Position numbers and translations under genes: made by a program
Notes under the pieces: model-generated
What the model was told of the DNA's origin: nothing
The model's input: only the letters and a program-made list of their open reading frames with translations
Database searches by the model: none
DNA from: Deltaproteobacteria bacterium
Lineage (GTDB): Bacteria; Desulfobacterota; DSM-4660; Desulfatiglandales; HGW-15
NCBI GenBank assembly: GCA_019307745.1
Contig: JAFDJA010000011.1
Span: 1-44,519, forward strand
Length of the DNA stretch: 44,519 bases
Direction of reading: 5' to 3'
Shown here: positions 42,542 to 44,519 of the stretch, in pieces
Position numbering within the stretch: the first letter of the stretch is position 1
How the letters are laid out: each line of letters opens with the position of its first letter

Positions 42542-43558
42542 TTAATTCGAACGAGGAGTCTTCTGGTAAGTGTATACCGCCCGGTTATGCTCCTTCAAGT
42601 CTTTTGAGAAATAGTGGGATCCGTCATTTTTTGATACAAAATAGAGATATTCGGTCTGGTCAGGGTAGATCACCGCGTGAATGGCTTCATAACCTGGATT
42701 AGCAATAGGGCCTGGTGGGATTCCACGGATAACATAAGTGTTATAGGGTGTTTTACGGGAAAGGTCTTTTTTTGTTATATTACCATTAAAGTCTTTGATT
42801 CCATATATTACTGTGGGATCACTTTCCAGACGCATATTCATCCTGATTCGGTTTAGAAAAACACTGGCAATAAGGGGTCTTTCCTCTGCTTTGCCCGTCT
42901 CCTTTTCTACAATAGACGCAAGGGTGACAACTTCATTTAGTGTCCTTCCAGACTGTTCAATGGCAGGCAGTAGAGGTTTGACAATCTCTTGAAACCTTTT
43001 AATCATGGTATCTGTTATTGATTCGCATGACAGCCCCAACCCAAAGTTATAGGTATCAGGATAGAGATGACCTTCAAGGTTTGGACCTGAGATGTCGTAT
43101 TTTTCCAGTACTTTTTTATCCTGGGTATATATAAGAAACTTATCTTTATCCACTAGCCCCTTATCTGCGAGCAGTTCCGCGATCTGGTTAATTGAATAGC
43201 CTTCAGGGATGGTTACCGGGTGGGTAATGATAATCCCTTTGATTATTTTCTCCATAATTTGAAGAGGGGTCATGTCCGGGCTGAGTTGATACTCTCCAGC
43301 CTTGATCATTCGGCTGTAACCGTTAAACCTCGCCCACTGCATAAAAAGTGTCTGGCTTGTTATTATATTGTGCTGTTCAAGATCCTCTGCCACCTCCTTA
43401 AGGGACATCCCTTCCTTTATAACAACAACCTGGCTCGCTGCTTCCATATCCGCTGGTGAGTTTAGAAACCATACGAATCCGAAAGCAAGAGCTGTCATTA
43501 TGAGAACGGCAAGTCCTGAAAAGATAAAAAGCCATTTTCTTAGGGAAAATTTAGACAT
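42542..43558 (-). CDS. mltG: MltG, endolytic murein transglycosylase (YceG)
   Basis: MltG cleaves nascent peptidoglycan strands at the inner membrane and is thought to end glycan chains. The 338-residue protein has one N-terminal membrane helix (LFIFSGLAVLIMTALAFGFV), a LysM-like segment (VVIKEGMSLKEVAEDL) and the catalytic domain with LEGHLYPDTYNF, ASIVEKETGKAEERPLIASV with the catalytic Glu, RLESDPTVIYGI and YNTYVIRGIPPGPIANPG. It overlaps the upstream prenyltransferase gene by one base (TAATG), so the two are coupled. The start has no strong ribosome site of its own. Confidence 0.96.
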   Translation of the reverse strand: MSKFSLRKWLFIFSGLAVLIMTALAFGFVWFLNSPADMEAASQVVVIKEGMSLKEVAEDLEQHNIITSQTLFMQWARFNGYSRMIKAGEYQLSPDMTPLQIMEKIIKGIIITHPVTIPEGYSINQIAELLADKGLVDKDKFLIYTQDKKVLEKYDISGPNLEGHLYPDTYNFGLGLSCESITDTMIKRFQEIVKPLLPAIEQSGRTLNEVVTLASIVEKETGKAEERPLIASVFLNRIRMNMRLESDPTVIYGIKDFNGNITKKDLSRKTPYNTYVIRGIPPGPIANPGYEAIHAVIYPDQTEYLYFVSKNDGSHYFSKDLKEHNRAVYTYQKTPRSN

Positions 43559-44448
43559 TAGCGACTCAATAATAGTCCAAGGGACAAAAGTAGACCCTGT
43601 GCGACAAGTGTATTTATTGTCAAAGCTTGAGCAGGGATTAATTTTTCATAATCCAGATATTCCCGAAACACAATTATCATGGCCTTGATCGCGAGAGGGA
43701 TAGATATAAACGAAATCATGATTAGATAGGACTGGCCCAGAATACTTATAAGAAATATAACAAACGCAAAGGACATTAGCATAATAACAGAGTAAAGGTA
43801 CCTGGAAAGACCGGGTCCCAGCTTTACAACAAGATTTTTTTTGCCCGCTGCCCTGTCTGCTTCATAGTCGGGAAACTGGTTTATCCATATTACCGCAGTG
43901 ATAAGAAAGCCCTGTGGAAATCCAATCATAAATGCCGTAAGTGTGAAGGCATCGGTCATAACATAGTAGGAGCCCAATGTGACCAAAGGGCCGAACGCAA
44001 AAAAAATGGCCAGCTCTCCCCACCCCTTTGACATCAATTGCAGGGGAGGTGCTGAGTAAGACCATCCGGCAAGGAGGCCAAGCAGTCCCAGGGGTATAAT
44101 CAGGTATTTGCCTTCATATACAAGCCATATAGCCGCGCCCAGGGCTAGGATAAAAAAGGCGATTGAAAGTGTCATAATGTTGGTTGGGCGCAGCTGTTTT
44201 TCCTGTATGACCCTGCTTCCTCCGCTGAACGGGGTAAGTCTGATATTTAACGGGTCACTTCCACGTGCATCATAAAAATCATTAAGCAGGTTAGCGCCCA
44301 GATGGAGTCCCGAAACTCCTACTATTGTAACAAGAAATGGAATTAAGAAAAATTTTCCCTCAGAAATGGCCAGACATGTGCCTATTATTACCGGCGCTAT
44401 AGAACCTGTCAAAAAAGGTGCCCTCAGGGCATGGACGTACTTTTTCAT
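43558..44448 (-). CDS. menA: MenA/UbiA-type polyprenyltransferase, probably menaquinone synthesis
   Basis: The 296-residue inner-membrane protein has about eight to nine helices. It carries the UbiA prenyltransferase aspartate motifs: NLLNDFYDARGSDPLN (first, NDxxDxxxD) and NQFPDYEADRAAGKKN (second, DxxxD). Both bind Mg2+ and the prenyl diphosphate. It most resembles MenA, which prenylates 1,4-dihydroxy-2-naphthoate, and menaquinone is the usual quinone of anaerobic Desulfobacterota. ATG 44448 follows GGGGAG. It overlaps mltG by one base; the promoter must lie to the right, near the window edge. Confidence 0.88.
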   Translation of the reverse strand: MKKYVHALRAPFLTGSIAPVIIGTCLAISEGKFFLIPFLVTIVGVSGLHLGANLLNDFYDARGSDPLNIRLTPFSGGSRVIQEKQLRPTNIMTLSIAFFILALGAAIWLVYEGKYLIIPLGLLGLLAGWSYSAPPLQLMSKGWGELAIFFAFGPLVTLGSYYVMTDAFTLTAFMIGFPQGFLITAVIWINQFPDYEADRAAGKKNLVVKLGPGLSRYLYSVIMLMSFAFVIFLISILGQSYLIMISFISIPLAIKAMIIVFREYLDYEKLIPAQALTINTLVAQGLLLSLGLLLSR

Positions 44449-44519
44449 TTTAATCGCTCCCCAATAGAGTTTATGGTGTTCATATATTGTTCTTGTATTA
44501 CAATCATTGAAAAAACATA

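Noticed and set aside
1-44519. CRISPR array, rRNA operon, insertion sequence or prophage
   Set aside because: I found no regular spaced repeats, no rRNA-like segments and no transposase or phage structural genes in either strand. The only mobile-element hint is the excisionase-type gene at 9056.

Overview
The window looks like chromosomal DNA of an anaerobic, Gram-negative, diderm bacterium, most likely a Desulfobacterota (deltaproteobacterial) member. The evidence is a complete Tol-Pal envelope module, a menaquinone-type prenyltransferase, a mercury-methylation hgcAB pair, a nickel superoxide dismutase, a glutaredoxin/ferredoxin-thioredoxin-reductase pair, and a moderately AT-rich composition with clear Shine-Dalgarno sites. 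The genus cannot be fixed from this sequence alone.

Layout. Positions 1-2250 (minus strand): tRNA-Glu(UUC), tRNA-Lys(UUU), hisD and a zinc-ribbon Nudix hydrolase. Positions 2400-8500 (plus): an IHF/HU-like protein, then tolQ-tolR-tolA-tolB-pal-cpoB, with one hairpin terminator between pal and cpoB and another after cpoB. Positions 8900-17260: a 55-residue excisionase-type HTH protein, a NamZ-like muramidase, a small B-box-like zinc protein, a VanZ protein fused to a carbohydrate-binding-like domain, a MATE exporter, a two-domain sugar transferase fusion, and a monohaem cytochrome c abutting a ferric-reductase-like membrane protein. Positions 17278-22803 (minus): a glycosyltransferase block (GT-C mannosyltransferase-like, processive GT2, a TIGR04283-type GT2), an uncharacterised membrane-anchored protein of a family often mislabelled Maf, and a PP2C phosphatase. 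Positions 22900-31600 (minus): a metal/redox region with SfsA, a lipoprotein MsrAB fusion, HgcB, HgcA, an ArsR regulator with cysteine pairs, WrbA, a secreted nickel SOD, a truncated FtrB overlapping a glutaredoxin, a DUF2892 protein and a LamG-like protein. Positions 31789-41550: an MscS channel, then the aromatic pathway: aroF-aroB-pheA-aroD-aroE on the minus strand, diverging from aroA and aroC on the plus strand. Positions 41696-44448 (minus): a nitroreductase, MltG and a MenA/UbiA prenyltransferase.

Main points. (1) HgcA carries the diagnostic NVWCAAGK cap-helix motif. HgcB carries two CxxCxxCxxxC clusters, Cys73 and a terminal CC. The pair therefore predicts methylmercury formation. An ArsR-type gene lies immediately upstream, with a palindrome over its predicted -10 box. 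(2) The aroF operon is preceded by a promoter, a 22-residue leader peptide with six Phe and one Tyr, and a terminator hairpin with a competing pairing. This is a classic phenylalanine attenuator that I worked out from sequence; aroF itself has no regulatory domain. (3) The adjacent aroA and aroC products both differ at residues usually invariant in EPSP synthase and chorismate synthase. (4) A ~115-bp diverged repeat carrying an in-register sigma70-like promoter lies upstream of both aroB and msrAB. (5) The nickel SOD hook begins exactly at a predicted signal-peptidase site, which would expose the nickel-binding N-terminal His on secretion.
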